The notes under the pieces were generated by a model, which saw nothing but the letters and a program-made list of their open reading frames with translations, searched no databases and was not told where the DNA came from. A stretch of DNA of 64,000 nucleotides from contig VUYV01000054.1 in the NCBI GenBank assembly GCA_008711295.1, positions 698,824 through 762,823 of the forward strand. Reading direction: 5' to 3'. This DNA comes from Anarhynchus alexandrinus (taxonomy: Eukaryota; Chordata; Aves; Charadriiformes; Charadriidae). Position 1 is the stretch's first letter, and each line of letters starts with the position of its first letter. This document shows positions 52,201 to 64,000 of the stretch, in pieces. Both the position numbers and the translations under genes were made by a program.

Positions 52201-55200
52201 GCTGCTGATGAAAGCAGGATGTCTTGGTCCTCCCAACCTGTCTCTTTTCAACTTCATGGTTCTGTTTCTCTCTTGCAATGGCTCAGCTGCTCATTGAACT
52301 TCCCTGAGCCAGTGCAGCTCGTCACCCAGCAGTTTTCTGTAGATTCTCTGTGCGTATTTTCTGGGCTGCTCTCCTGCAACATTATGAGATGTATTTGTTC
52401 AGTGAGTCTGTACAGGCCAAAGCTGGTAAAAGGTAAGTGAGAGAGAACAGGAGTTTCTTTATAGTAGTACTGAAGTTGTTGCATTTCTTGAAATTGCAGT
52501 CTGTGAATCCTCCTGAGTCACCCAGGAGCACAAGGGTGCTTGTCTTTAGCATTAATATTAAAAATTTCTATTGTAAAATAGCAACTCCTCCCAGCTATCA
52601 TGCAACTGGTCTCACATGCCTTTTTTATTTTCTCTATGCATGTCTTAAGTCCAATTTTATGGTGGTTTTGAGGATGGGGTTTTATTATCTTTCAAGAATC
52701 TTCTTCAGATGTCAAGACTTTTTTTTTTTTCTTCTTAATTACAAAAGTGATGAGTAAAATAACTGTATGTTCATTTGTAGGCTGGAAACCCAGAAAAAAT
52801 AGATTTGTTTTCTGGATTGGCCAAACTTTTATGACCTTTAGGATTATTGGTCTCTTGATCTGTATCTTCAAAACTGACATGACACTGGAGCCCTAAAAAT
52901 CTCAAGAAGTCTTTGGCTCTCTTTGCTTTCCCGTACGTTTTCTTCTTTTAAATGTTACCATCCGAAGATATCTGCTACAATCCATTTTACTGCAGAGTAG
53001 TTGTCTTGCTCATGCAGGATTCAGTAACTGTTAGTAACAACAATTTAGTATGGGAAATAAATGATGCTGTTACAGCATGGGTGTGTTGCTGTTCAATTTA
53101 ATTAAATGTTCCATCTTAAACATTGTTTCATTTGGGGGAAGGGGTGGAACTTCAGTTAGCTGTAAAAGGCTACAGCTGTCAAACTGTGTCTAGCAAAACA
53201 TGTTTAAAATTGCATTAGGAAACACAGTTTTGATAAGAAGCTAGTGCATGCTCACATTTTACTCATATCCACTTTCATAGCGATGTTGTAGTTGAATTCC
53301 AAATGACAACTAGCTCTTGTTCAAAGTTAAATCACAAGTGTGTTGGGGGGGTGTTGAATTTTAAAGTCTGTCTAATATGCATGCATATTAAAGGATTTTT
53401 TTTTTGATGGTCACTTTTATGTGCACTCATGTTAAATATGGCCTCCCTGTTATGCCTAGGTATGATTTGGTCCTCTATTTGAGGCCACAGAACTCTGGAT
53501 GATCTTACATACCCTTTGAGCTAGGATACCTAGGCACAATGAGGTGAGTTAAGGATACAATTTCAGCCTTAACTCTGAATTTCCTGATTTCTGTGTTGCT
53601 TAAGTAGGCCCTTGTTGTTATTTTTACACACAGTGGCTATGCGATTGTACCATTCAAGGTATTCAGCTGTCTTCAGCACTGTTTTGAATAGCTGTATTCT
53701 GTGCTGATCACCACAGAAGTACAAGTGTTGTGACAAAAGAGAGTTCCATTGTTACAGACTTGCATACTAAATCTTTTTAGTTTAATTACATCTTCAGGTT
53801 TTATTACTGAAGTATTGGTATCATGCCTTTGTTTTGTGCCATGTATTTATTTTATGCTGCATTGTGATGATAGAACATTACAATTGTGATAATACATTGA
53901 GAATGAAATCTGTATACCTTCAGAAAGAGGGTCTTCTAAATGATACTGTTAATAACAAAACTTTGGTCTTTATTTATCTTTGTGCCACTAACAGAAGCAT
54001 ATTATATGTATTTTTTTAACATTTCCAATACTTCAGTTGATTTCAAAGTCAAACTTTTTGACATTTTCAGGTTTGGTAGCATTAAGAGGGACCACATATC
54101 TGTGTTAAAACTAAACTTGGGATAACAGATAACTTAAAAGAAGTAAAATGAACTTGCAACACATCTAATGAAAGTCCAAGTTTTTCAGAAATTGAGTATA
54201 ACGATAGGAAGATTATATCTTTATTCTAAAGGAATAAAAATAAATAAATGAAATTAGATAGGGTATTTAAACAAGAATAAGTTTTGCAACTTTGTCCTAA
54301 TGCTGAATTTTTCACACTGACCTTGGTAAAGCCGACTGTTTTGTAACATTGGGATGCTTAGTAAGTGAACCACAGTGATTTGCTCGTTATACTACCAATT
54401 GCAGCACAGAGTTGTCCACAGCTTTTTGAAAAACAAAATAGGTAATCCAATCAGATAGAGGGTGCAAGTCAAGAATTTGAAGTGCTTCAGCCTTAAGTCG
54501 ATCCAGAAATTCAGATTGGATCCTTAGGGAAAGTAGCATGCCTATGAAGTTATGCATCTTAATTGAAGAGTGTGCCAGAGTAGCCTATTCAAGCAGTTCC
54601 TTTGTTTTAAACTAAGCTTCACTTGGTGATCTGGCAATCTTCTCAGTTTTTTTGAGATCATCTCACTAATGTGCATATATATATCTGTATATGTATTATC
54701 ATTTTCTTTCAAATATTATTAAATACACCTTGTAGCTTTGCTAGCAAAATCTTTGAAATACGGGTATCTGCTTTAAGTTGGAGTCCTGAATATTGATCAA
54801 TCAAATATCTCACCAGGACTTCCTGGCCAGAAATATATGAGCAAACGTTGGGATTTCTGGACAAATACAGAAAATCCTCTTAAGTTTCCTCAAGTCAAAG
54901 TAAAAATACGGGACAGCCTGCATATATTATCATGCTATCCAAATGCAGAAAATGTTTTCTGCCAATGCTGAGACACCTTAAGTAAGAGATACATTGGAAA
55001 TTAGGGTAGGTGGGTATCCTGAACAATTTGTCTTTCAGAGGATTCACTAGCTTGTGTGTATGGCAGCACTGGACTGGCTGTGTGCATTGTTAGGATGCTG
55101 TGCCCATGTGACAAATAAACCTTGCGCTCATCTACATTCGATACTGTGATCACCACCTCTTCCTCACTCTGTACTCTTCCTGTGAACTATTGCTAGCTAA

Positions 55201-58200
55201 GTACCTCCTGCTTCTATTTTGGTAGTTCTCTTATCATCTAGATCCAGGAACACACTGTCTTTTTATGTGTATCACCTGTACTTGCTTCTTTTCCTCTGCT
55301 ACAGGGCTATTCTTGCTGCCTTTTCCCTACCTCCTGCCTATCGCTTTCTAAAGAGTATTTGTAGTTCTATAATGTATTTCCATTTCAACAACTAGGGACC
55401 ACTGGTCTAAGATCTGTCTGTTGCATATTGTTTCTAGCAGTAAGACAAGATTGTTTAGCTTGGTCCTTATATACTTAAACAGACTCCTCTCATACTGTAG
55501 TTGGAATACAAAAATGTATTTGCGTTAAAAGGCATCTCATTTGATAAGACCACAAATTCCCTGCGGAGTTTAATTTTTGCTGCTGTTTAAAGCTCCTGTA
55601 TCCAGCTGGTCCAACACAGTTTCTGTGTTGATCTTGCCTTTAGGCACAAAATCCTAGGCATAGTTTCCCTTCCCTTTTTTGAAGCCATTATTGAGTTAGC
55701 AGTCTGCCAGAGCATGTGATTGTTCCATCTGGATTTTTCAGTAAAAATAGTTACCACTTAGTGCTGTGCCTCCCTGTAATGTCCTGCATTAGTTATCATT
55801 TAACAAGTACAGTTTGCTGTAGTGACCCTCCCTTCATTGTAATAGCACTGTTCTAATAGTTCTTCACCACAGGCATCTCTACCGCCTTTCTCTTTTCTCT
55901 GTCAGCTTAATTGAAATGTTTGTGACCACTGCTTCAGGTTAACCCGCTCTCATCGACTTAGGATCTTCCTGCTTTCGTTCTAGTACTACTTTTACAACTT
56001 TGTCTGATACCATTTTCTAGTCATATCTCGGAGAATCTTTAGTTCTTAGTTCCTTTTTCTATGTTGTAGCATTAATTATCTCGAATTATGTCATTCTAGT
56101 AGTCTGTGGTTTTTAATTTTTCTGCTGTTGTTCATTATTTCACTGCCCTTGATGGATTTTCCTTCTATGTCCTTTATTTTGTAATTGTGTGAACTCTAGC
56201 CTTTAGCTCGTGCACCAGTTTGTTTGAGTTTCAATTGCTGCAATCTGTTTTGTGTGTGTAGTAGACTCCCTTGATTACCATTTAGGTCAGCTAGATTATA
56301 TTTTCTTAATTTAGAAGGGCTTTATTATTTCTTTACAGATGTAATCTGAACTGAGAACAACCTGAAGTATAGAAAATGACTGTATAATGTGGCTTATAGT
56401 ATTAACATAGTAGGTTTTCCTTTGTTAGGGACTAGTTTCTATTGTAAAACAGGTTGGTTGCTTTTTCTTTTTTTTTTTCTTTCTCCTTTCTTGTTGGAAG
56501 TGGTTTCGCATTCACAGCCCTGAACTAATTTTCATTTTTTTAATACAAAATCAACATCCTCTCCTCTCTCCCAGTCCTAAGGTACAAGTAGCATTTTCAA
56601 TTGCAAAATAGTCTCATAGACTGAAGAAGCATTATTTTTCCTAGCCTATAGCTTACTGAGAAAAAAACTGCTAATATAAAGTCTTTTTTGTATTATGGCC
56701 TTATACCATTTGATTAGTGTGCTTTTAATTAAATCTCAGATTATATTTAATAATACTTGTAGTCTCTTTCTTTAAATACTGTATTTTAGTTTGGGTATTA
56801 CTAAGCAATATTAAAGACGTAGCTGTAATATGAAAAGGTTTGTTTATATTTTCTAAAAATGGAATATTTATTGCGGAACAGCGTCACGCAGACTAGTAAC
56901 TTAACTGTTAGGTTGAAAAGGATAGGTATATTGTAAACTAGGAAACAAGTGAAGAATCTAAAATTTCATATGGCTTATTATTCAGCAAACCATCTTTTAA
57001 AAAAATCTTTACGTCTTGGAACACCTCTGAATTTTATTTGTTTTTCCACTGAGATCAGAGGGTTCCTGTATTTCTTCTATGTCCTTTATTAATTAATTTA
57101 GGGAGGTGGAGAGACGGTAGAATGACAGAGTTTCTATGTAGAGGTGTGAAATACCAGTTTTTATCAATGAATTGTATATGACAGCTATCCAGCATTCATT
57201 TTACTAGTCTCCTACAGCAAAGGCTTTTCTGTGGCTACTCAGACTAGATTTGCTGCCTGTTTTAGAGTAAAGGTCTAATGTGAATAAGTATAGAAAGTGT
57301 GTGTTTGTAATGATAAATGTTGCCCAGCTTAAATTAAATTTTTATCACCAGTACTGAACAAATTCTCAACACTTTTTTTCTAGGTAATTAATAATGCTTG
57401 TGCTACTCAAGCCATAGTAAGTGTACTATTAAATTGTGCTCATCAAGATATCCATCTAGGAGAGACTTTGTCAGAATTTAAAGAATTTTCACAAAGTTTT
57501 GATGCTGCGGTAAGTGCCTACTGTTTTCTGTATTTTAAGTATTATAGTGTTATATCTGTGTTGGCTTATGATTTGATTTTGTTACTTACTTTCAGATGAA
57601 AGGCTTGGCACTAAGCAACTCAGAAGTGATTCGGCAAGTTCACAACAGTTTTGCCAGGTAACACCTGTTTTAAGTCTTGCCAAAATTTGAGCAAATTGTT
57701 TTTCATCTCAGATTTTTTTAAATTGTTTTCTTTGCAGACAACAGATGTTTGAATTTGATGCAAAGTCTTCAGCAAAAGAAGAAGATGCGTTTCACTTTGT
57801 AAGCTATGTTCCTGTTAATGGACGGCTATATGAACTAGATGGCTTAAGGGAAGGACCAATTGATTTAGGTAATATTTTATATTTTTTCTGAGCATCCTTC
57901 ATTTTAAAAATAGCTTATTGCAACAGATTGGTTGTGTGTTATAGGATCAAACCAAATTATTTATTATAATAAAGGATATCTTTAAAGTTTTCTTAATGCA
58001 CTATTCAGGCTTGTACTTCTTTGCGGTCATTTATGTTGTTTTATTTTTATTGGTCTGAAAATGCAGTTTTCTTCCTGTTTCCTCTGCATTTCTGATTATC
58101 CCTCCTTTCATTCAGTAATCAAATGAACAGGCCTCGCAATCGAGTGGGCTTCTAATACCTTAATTGTTTTGTTGCAAGAGGGAAGTTTACATAACCCACT

Positions 58201-61200
58201 TCTCCTGGGTTTGCCCTCCTTACCTGAGGAAATATGTTGTTCTGAGCTGTCTCTAACAAAACCTGGTAAACCTATGTAATCTTTATGGCTTTACTTACCG
58301 ATAGTGTGCGATTCCTTTTGCTAATATTCTTCCCCACGTCTTCCTTTCCTTCGCCCAAGACAATTCCTATGTCATGTTTTCAAAGCTATTTATTTTCCAG
58401 GTCTATTACAATCTATTAATTTATTTTATCATTTGTTTCTTCTGTGGGAGCATGTATACAGCTGACTCCATATACTTTTTATACATTATGTGGCTGGTGT
58501 TTACATGCTACCCTCTTTCTTCTTACATAGCAGATATTTTCTCAATGATTTAAAAAAGAATAGCTACTTTTAGCATAGCTTTATTCTCCGTAAGACTTGT
58601 TCCTGTTTTGTCTTGTAATCTTTCTTAACTTGCAGTATGCGTGCCATCTTGTGTGTTGAAAAGCTCTACAGTGCCTGTCATGTGTCTGCACTTTCTTTTG
58701 AGTCTGATATCTGTCTCAGTATGTTCCATTTCCAGAGTGTTTCCCTGATTTTTCTTGATAGTTATATTTATTTTGAAGCTGAGTAATAGCTTGCTACTAA
58801 ATGTCATTTTCAGTCTGGCTAGAGAGACTATACAGTCTGCAGACCTACCAGTGACATAACTTGATTTTACAATAAAAGAGATAATAGCTTAAGGTGATTT
58901 TGTAAGTTGATAATACTTCTTTAACAATTTCAACACTTAAAGCAAATGAAGAGACTCATGATTTTGTGACCATAAAAGTTATCTATCATATATCCTTTTA
59001 TATTTTTTTCTGTGTCCGACTTCTTAACATTGTATTGCATCTACATAGTATTAACTCTTTATTTTGTCTAAACGGAACAGCTGTAACTACCCATACTTTT
59101 TTCTTTTGCTGTCTACTTTTATGTTGTCATAACAACTAATTTATTTTGTGTCATAAAAATCTTGCATAACATATGTTCTTCCCCCCCCCATTGTTTCTTG
59201 TTACCAACAAAATAAGCTAGATTCTTATGCCCTTAAAATTTAGGTTTGCTCCATTGCTTTGGCCAGTACATTATCTAAACATTGTTATTAAAAAATGTGT
59301 CTTCCACCTCCTAAAAAAATTACCTGAGTAATTTGAGATTGCAGTTGCCAAGGAAAAACTTGTTACATACTCTGAAGTTGCTGCATATGCCTGAATTGTA
59401 CAAGTCTCAAATTTGCAGTAAATCTTGCAAAGAAGATTAATTTTTTTTCTTTGTGTTTTTTCTAGGTGCATGCAATCAAGATGACTGGATAAGTGCTGTA
59501 CGGCCTGTCATAGAGAAACGTATTCAAAAGTAAATGGTCATGATGCTTTTAAAATATAGCACCTTATATATGTTTAAAAATTCCTTATTCTTAATTTCCT
59601 TCAATTAAAGGCTTTCAACTGAATTTCTAAGGAATGACGCTTATGCATCATTTTTGTATGCATATCACTGTGTGACGTCAGAACCTATTGCCCAACATGA
59701 CCCAAATGTGATGATAGATAAATCTCAAATACGCTGTGTTCCTGTATGATTAATCAAAGTAGGTATCTGTGTAGTGAAGAGAGATCCTACTAGTACTCTG
59801 AAAAAGGAAGAGCAAAATTATTAACTCTTAGACAGCTGTGGGTCTTTGCGAGTGAAAAAAAAAAAGTGCCATTACCATGGATAAAGTTTGGGGGTGTGCT
59901 TATAATTAAAAATACTAGAAAATAACTATATCCATATGGGTGGTATTTACAGAGAACAAGTTTTCCTTAGGCATGTGGCTTATTTTAGAAATTTAAGCTA
60001 GAAAAACATTCTGTAGAAGTTTTCCTACTTCTTAGCTCTGACCCGAAACCGCAGCCCCAAACGTATTAGAAATAAAGTTGATTTTATGCCATTTTTAGGA
60101 AATAATTTTCAAAGTCTTTTACTTGAAGACTTTTTTTGATAAGCAAAATATTACTACCAAATCACATTTGGAGAATTTAAACTCTGAAAGGTCTGCTGGT
60201 CTAATTGTTGAATGTACTTTTCACATTGTATGAAGAAATCTCCAACGTTTTCTAACAAGTAACAGTAACAAGAAAGGAAAAACTATTGTGTGCAGCAGTC
60301 TTGTGCAAGTTTTGTTGTCAACTATATCATGTTTTGCTTTCTTTTTTGGACAGTTTCAATATTTATTTTTTGTGACCACAGGCAGGAATAGTAATATCTT
60401 GGTAGAGGAGGTTATTAGGAGTTATATCTTGGATAGTGCTCATCTGAGGCCTGATTTTATTTCATGGCAAGATTGGATCTGTAGCACAACTTAATTTAAT
60501 AGATCCATTTGGATTTTTTTCCACAAAACGCATTCCCTTATAGTGAAATCCTGGAGGTTTTTGAGTTGTCATGTTAATGATTAATTTTGAAAGTGGTTTG
60601 TTTGTTTTTTTTTTTGTTCCTCATTTAGATACAGTGAAGGTGAAATAAGGTTTAACTTGATGGCTATTGTATCTGACAGAAAGATGATATATGAGCAGAG
60701 GATTGCAGAATTACAGCAGCAACTTGCAGAGGTAGGCCGTGGTATTTAAGTTACAAGTAGTTCTCTGGTAATAGTTCTGTGTCTTTGCTTTATTATTCAC
60801 TTCCTTCTTTCCTTGCTCCAAATAGAGTATCACTGAAAAAAGCAGGGAACAATTACTGCATATCTGTCTAGCAGAGTGCAGTGCTGTGTTGGTGCACTGA
60901 TGCAGCTCTGGTTAGTTCTAAGTGAGTTAATTTGAGCACTCGGCACAGTATGACCGTGTCATTGCGGCTCTCTGTCTTGACTAATTTGCTCAGGTAGTGG
61001 AACTATTCTTTTCCTAGTACCTGAGCTAATCTGCTTATAACTAACTGCAGAAATTCCTTAAAAGTTCCTATAACTAAGCAAAACCAAATCACTCCGTGAT
61101 AGAAATACTCTTAAGACTTATTTTAATTAATAAAAAGTTAAATTGATGACGTTACTGCATTTTTAACTTTTTCTGTTTTGTGGAAGGAGGAGCCTATGGA

Positions 61201-63406
61201 CACAGATCAAAGTAGTAATGTGTTAAGTTCTATACAATCAGAAGTTGCAAAATACCAGATGTTAATTGAAGAAGAGAACCAAAAATTAAAAAGATATAAG
61301 GTACGTAGCCTTTGCTTTTCTGATGAAACTATTGGAAAAGTTGTAAGAAAAAGCCAGCTTTATTATCTATGGGAGACTGTTGCAATTAATCTAAAGGAAT
61401 TGGATGCGTAGTAGAAAGACAATGTTATGTAAATTCATGTTGCATACCTGAAATTACAGGTTAATTACCAGTTTGCTTCCGTTTAGCATAAGGTTAACAA
61501 GTCAATTTGTAATGGTCTCTGTTGCTCCCTTTGTTTTGCCACTTCTTTGGATCTTTCTCACTTTAAAATATTTTTTTTTAAGCACAGTGAGTTCTAGAAC
61601 TCCTACAAAGAAATTACTCTCTGTGCCCCAGAAGGCTGGTGAGCCTTTTCTTGCTGGAGTTGCTAATTATACCACTCTGTGTAACAGCGGCCTCTTGTTA
61701 AGTAGGATGTTTTTGTTGGTTTTTACTAGGACTTTGATGTGTTAGTCCTAAATTTTTTCTTCAGAGCACTCATGTAAGCTCTTCCAGCTCTTGTCCGTAA
61801 TGAAGAATGTCAATGCATCAGTTGATAATGAAGTCTAATCAGGAGATTCTGTGAACTTCGCGTATAGATTCATTCTGTGTTTGCATGCAACTCTCCTAAT
61901 TTGACCTATAGGCACTTGCATAGCTTTTAGTGAAGAAGCTCTCCTAGGGTACTAGGAGACAATACAATAGACAATACAGTTGTATTGTTCTTTTGTTATA
62001 GTTTACCTGCTGTCTTTTCCTCTGTGGCAAGCAGTGAAGACACAGTTGGCATGCTCTGCGTTTTCCTAAATAAGTACTTTATGTGCGTGTGCTGAAAGCG
62101 TATCATTCTTTGAAATGACGCGTGTTATTAATGAAAATGAGATATGGTAAAGTTTCTCAGAGGTCATCACTTGCAACTTTTTTGATAATTCCCTAATACT
62201 TTTAAAGGGATGTTTTGAGGGGGAAAAAAAGCAAGGTAACCAAATTTTTTTTTTTATCCCTTAACCTATTTTAGGATATATAGAAAGTGGCTAGATTAAA
62301 AATAATTTTTAAAATAAAAGTTGTATATATCAAAGGATGAAGAAATGAAATAAATGTTTTCACTAGATTTTGTGCGTTTTTTCACCAAAAATGAAAAAAA
62401 TATTTTCATTGCTTTCTAGAAGGTACAGACTGAGACTTTAATAATTCTAATGATAATTTCAAATATATTTCTGCAGTACATGTGTTAAGTTGTGAAGTGT
62501 TACTGTTATCTGTCCCTAAAGCAGTGTGAGGATGCAATTCCAGAAACTATATTTAAAAAAAACCCCAAAAAACAAAAAAAACCAACCAAACAAAAAAAAG
62601 CAAAACCAAAACACAAAAGACCAAAACCCAAAGCATGTGCTTTACCAAGCATGACATTAAGCAAACAAATGAAACTGGGGGGCAAAAAAATTTAAAGTTC
62701 CTATTGTATGTGGTATTGTATGTGGAAACTGCCTAAAAGTCCACATTTTTTTATGTTAGGGTATCTACTTGGGGTATGTGGATGTCATTCCTCTCAGTTG
62801 AAAAACCAAACATTCTCCTACTTTTCTGAAGGATTGAACCGTTGTAGAAGCTGCAAAGTCTTTACTATAACAAAAATAGTTATGCTTTTGTGTTACAGAA
62901 ATGTTTAAGTCTTCAGCCTAGGCTGAGGTCACAACTACGCAAGGGACTGTAAATATATGTAGGTTGAACTACAATTTAAGTTGTGGGGAAAAAAAAGTGA
63001 ATAGATAACAGTACTTGTCAGTTTCATGGCAGTGGCTAAACTATAATCTCTTTAACCATTGAGGGTTTTTCAGCTAGTATGACCAAAGACTATAACGAGA
63101 ATTTGTGTCTTACCCAGTAAATTCATCTGGCCTATACTTTCTCACCGTGTGCTCAGAATTTTATTGCTTCAACTTCATTTTTAGCTGGCTGAAACTTAAA
63201 AAAAGAACTCCAGTTCATGGGGGTGAGGGAAGGGGCAACGATCGGGATGTGAAAAATCCCTGTTTACCCATGTAATAATTCTGTTAATGCTTTTAATTCA
63301 TTTTTAGATTGAAAATATTAGAAGAAAACATAACTACCTGCCTTTCATCATGGAATTATTAAAGACTCTAGCAGAGCATCAACAGTTAATACCATTAGTA
63401 GAAAAA
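46130..63406 (+). CDS. UCHL5: UCHL5 (UCH37) deubiquitinase, exons 1-10; C-terminal end off the right edge
   Basis: UCHL5 is a cysteine protease of the ubiquitin C-terminal hydrolase family. It trims ubiquitin chains at the 19S proteasome, bound to ADRM1/RPN13, and is held inactive in the INO80 complex by NFRKB. Ten exons join in frame: 46130-46211, 47794-47857, 49585-49690, 57384-57509, 57596-57657, 57738-57868, 59466-59529, 60629-60731, 61187-61300 and 63308-63406. They give 951 nt, or 317 residues of an expected 330 or so. The catalytic set is intact: Q84 (oxyanion), C90 in NNACATQA, H166 in EEDAFHF and D181 in YELDG, each two residues later than in human because the N terminus is two residues longer ([10 protein letters not shown]). 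The C-terminal part holds a coiled-coil-like helix and the [20 protein letters not shown] segment used to bind RPN13. The remaining basic tail is outside the window. The start sits in GCCGCCATGT at 46130. Confidence 0.97.
46212..49584 (+). other. UCHL5 introns 1 and 2
   Basis: Intron 1 is 46212-47793 and intron 2 is 47858-49584. The first 650 bp are CpG-island sequence; the rest is AT-rich. A T/TTTG-rich tract lies at 47938-47985. Nothing else was recognised. Confidence 0.8.
47794..47857 (+). CDS. UCHL5: UCHL5 exon 2
   Basis: 64 nt for residues 28-49 ([20 protein letters not shown]). The acceptor is GCATTTTTCAG and the donor TTGAA|GTAAGG. Confidence 0.97.
49585..49690 (+). CDS. UCHL5: UCHL5 exon 3
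   Basis: 106 nt for residues 49-84 ([20 protein letters not shown] through DTIFFAKQ). The final Q84 matches the oxyanion-hole glutamine of UCH enzymes. The donor is CAG|GTACGG. Confidence 0.97.
50250..50303. repeat. 25-bp tandem duplication, 29-bp period
   Basis: The unit beginning TGTGTTTTATTAAATACTGA occurs at 50250-50274 and again without change at 50279-50303, separated by four bases. It lies in UCHL5 intron 3. Confidence 0.9.
51690..51815 (-). mobile_element. CR1 LINE 3' end fragment, internally deleted
   Basis: Reads CATAGAATCATAGAATGG followed by GTTGGAAGGGACCTTAAAGA, the reverse complement of the CR1 3' end with its ATTCTATG terminal repeats. It lies in UCHL5 intron 3, antisense to the gene. 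An internal block is missing near 51797. Confidence 0.88.
57384..57509 (+). CDS. UCHL5: UCHL5 exon 4 (catalytic cysteine)
   Basis: 126 nt for residues 85-126 ([18 protein letters not shown] through FSQSFDAA). C90 is the nucleophile. The acceptor is TTTTTTTCTAG and the donor GCG|GTAAGT. Confidence 0.98.
57596..57657 (+). CDS. UCHL5: UCHL5 exon 5
   Basis: 62 nt for residues 127-147 ([20 protein letters not shown]). It is flanked by very short introns of 86 and 80 nt. The donor is GCCAG|GTAACA. Confidence 0.97.
57738..57868 (+). CDS. UCHL5: UCHL5 exon 6 (catalytic His and Asp)
   Basis: 131 nt for residues 147-191 ([20 protein letters not shown] through LREGPIDLG). It carries H166 and D181. The donor is TTAG|GTAATA. 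Confidence 0.98.
59466..59529 (+). CDS. UCHL5: UCHL5 exon 7
   Basis: 64 nt for residues 191-212 ([20 protein letters not shown]). The acceptor is TTTTTTCTAG and the donor CAAAA|GTAAAT. Confidence 0.97.
60629..60731 (+). CDS. UCHL5: UCHL5 exon 8
   Basis: 103 nt for residues 212-246 ([20 protein letters not shown] through LQQQLAE), the end of the catalytic domain and the start of the helical region. The donor is GAG|GTAGGC. Confidence 0.97.
61187..61300 (+). CDS. UCHL5: UCHL5 exon 9
   Basis: 114 nt for residues 247-284 ([20 protein letters not shown] through KLKRYK). Three AG dinucleotides at 3-nt spacing offer alternative acceptors; the first gives the human-like AEEEPMDTD. The donor is AAG|GTACGT. 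Confidence 0.96.
62552..62635. repeat. A/C-rich low-complexity tract
   Basis: Long stretch of AAAAC, AACC and AAACC-like units without T, in UCHL5 intron 9. Confidence 0.8.
63308..63406 (+). CDS. UCHL5: UCHL5 exon 10, last exon in the window
   Basis: 99 nt for residues 285-317 ([20 protein letters not shown] through PLVEK). It is the RPN13-binding C-terminal segment. The donor is AAA|GTGAGT, so at least one more coding exon follows outside the window. Confidence 0.97.
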
Positions 63407-64000
63407 GTGAGTATTTCCTAGCTGACTTTTAAGAAACAGTATATTGCTGTAATTATTCATACCTTCTAATTAAAATTAAAAATGCAGTCAAATATCTTGG
63501 AAGCATAAATGGCATGGGTTTATTTATTTAAACCACTACATTCAGATATATTGCTACTTTACCTGATAGCCCGTTGCAGTTCTGAAGCGACACAATTCCA
63601 ATGGAGATTGGAGATTGTGGGACCAACCAACTTTGCACTATTATGCAAAGACAAACTGTATCTCCCATTTGATAACCTAAACAAATTTTTCTAATGGTGA
63701 TATAGGAAGACGCAATTCAATATTGCTAAATGATCTGGAAAGCTGCCCAGTGGAAAAGGTGGGGGTGTTGGTTGACAGCTAGCTGAATATGAGCCAGCAG
63801 TGTGCCCAGGGGGTCAAGAAGGCAAACAGCATCCTTGCTTCTATCAGAAATAATGTGGCCAGCAGGACTAGAGAAGTGATGGTCCCCCTGTGCTCAGCAC
63901 TGGTGAGGCTGCACCTCGAGTACTGTGTTTAGTTTTGGGGCCCTAGCTACAAGAATATCTTATGAGGAGCAGCGGAGGGAACTGGGGTGGTTTAGCCTGG
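63407..64000 (+). other. UCHL5 intron 10 (partial)
   Basis: Intron following the exon 10 donor; its second half is a CR1 element that runs to the window edge. Confidence 0.8.
63715..64000 (+). mobile_element. CR1 LINE, end of ORF2, degraded
   Basis: Matches the CR1 reverse-transcriptase ORF C-terminal region: GTGTTGGTTGACAGC, then a frame reading SQQCAQG and VASRTREV, then GAGTACTGTGTTTAG, where a stop replaces the usual Gln codon. An internal segment is absent near 63952-63960. It is in the same orientation as UCHL5 and continues past the window edge. The left limit is approximate. Confidence 0.88.

Larger units (their letters stand above)
49691..57383 (+). other. UCHL5 intron 3
   Basis: A 7.7 kb intron, the longest of the gene in the window. 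It contains a 25-bp tandem duplication at 50250-50303, a T/TG-rich tract at 50570-50622 and a CR1 fragment at 51690-51815. Short open frames here match nothing I know. Confidence 0.8.
57869..63307 (+). other. UCHL5 introns 6-9
   Basis: Introns at 57869-59465, 59530-60628, 60732-61186 and 61301-63307. All are AT-rich. The last holds an A/C-rich low-complexity stretch at about 62552-62635. No gene or RNA was recognised. Confidence 0.8.

Overview
The window is nuclear DNA from a vertebrate, most likely a bird. It has AT-rich introns with GT-AG splice sites, CpG-dense promoter islands and CR1-type LINE 3' ends that finish in ATTCTATGA-like repeats, a hallmark of bird and reptile genomes. The ORFs do not form operons. 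Real coding sequence was found by joining short exons whose phases match and whose products match known vertebrate proteins. I cannot name the species.

Four protein genes are present, in the relative arrangement I recall for human 1q31 (CDC73, GLRX2, RO60, UCHL5). (1) CDC73 (parafibromin) on the minus strand: exons 1-7 lie between 20010 and 8231, and the gene runs off the left edge inside intron 7. (2) GLRX2 (mitochondrial/cytosolic glutaredoxin 2) on the plus strand, complete in four exons, 23520-26578. (3) RO60/TROVE2 (60 kDa Ro ribonucleoprotein) on the minus strand, complete in eight coding exons, 40679-34140, 538 residues. (4) UCHL5/UCH37 (proteasome and INO80 deubiquitinase) on the plus strand, ten exons from 46130 to 63406; the last coding part is beyond the right edge.

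CDC73 and GLRX2 are head to head, each with its own CpG island (about 19.2-20.6 kb and 23.2-23.9 kb). GLRX2 and RO60 converge across about 7 kb without a recognised gene. RO60 and UCHL5 are head to head and appear to share one CpG island (45.2-46.9 kb), with the predicted RO60 leader exon about 130 bp from the UCHL5 start codon. The four proteins have different jobs (transcription elongation, redox, noncoding RNA surveillance, deubiquitination), so shared promoters are the only obvious functional link.

Repeats are sparse: three CR1 fragments (12.6, 51.7 and 63.7 kb), a few microsatellites and small tandem duplications. The assembly has a 239-base N run in CDC73 intron 1 and a single N beside a 15-G run in GLRX2 intron 1. 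The most notable unexplained signal is a pair of strong minus-strand splice-bounded segments between CDC73 and GLRX2 that suggests an unannotated divergent transcript. I found no clearly novel biological system.
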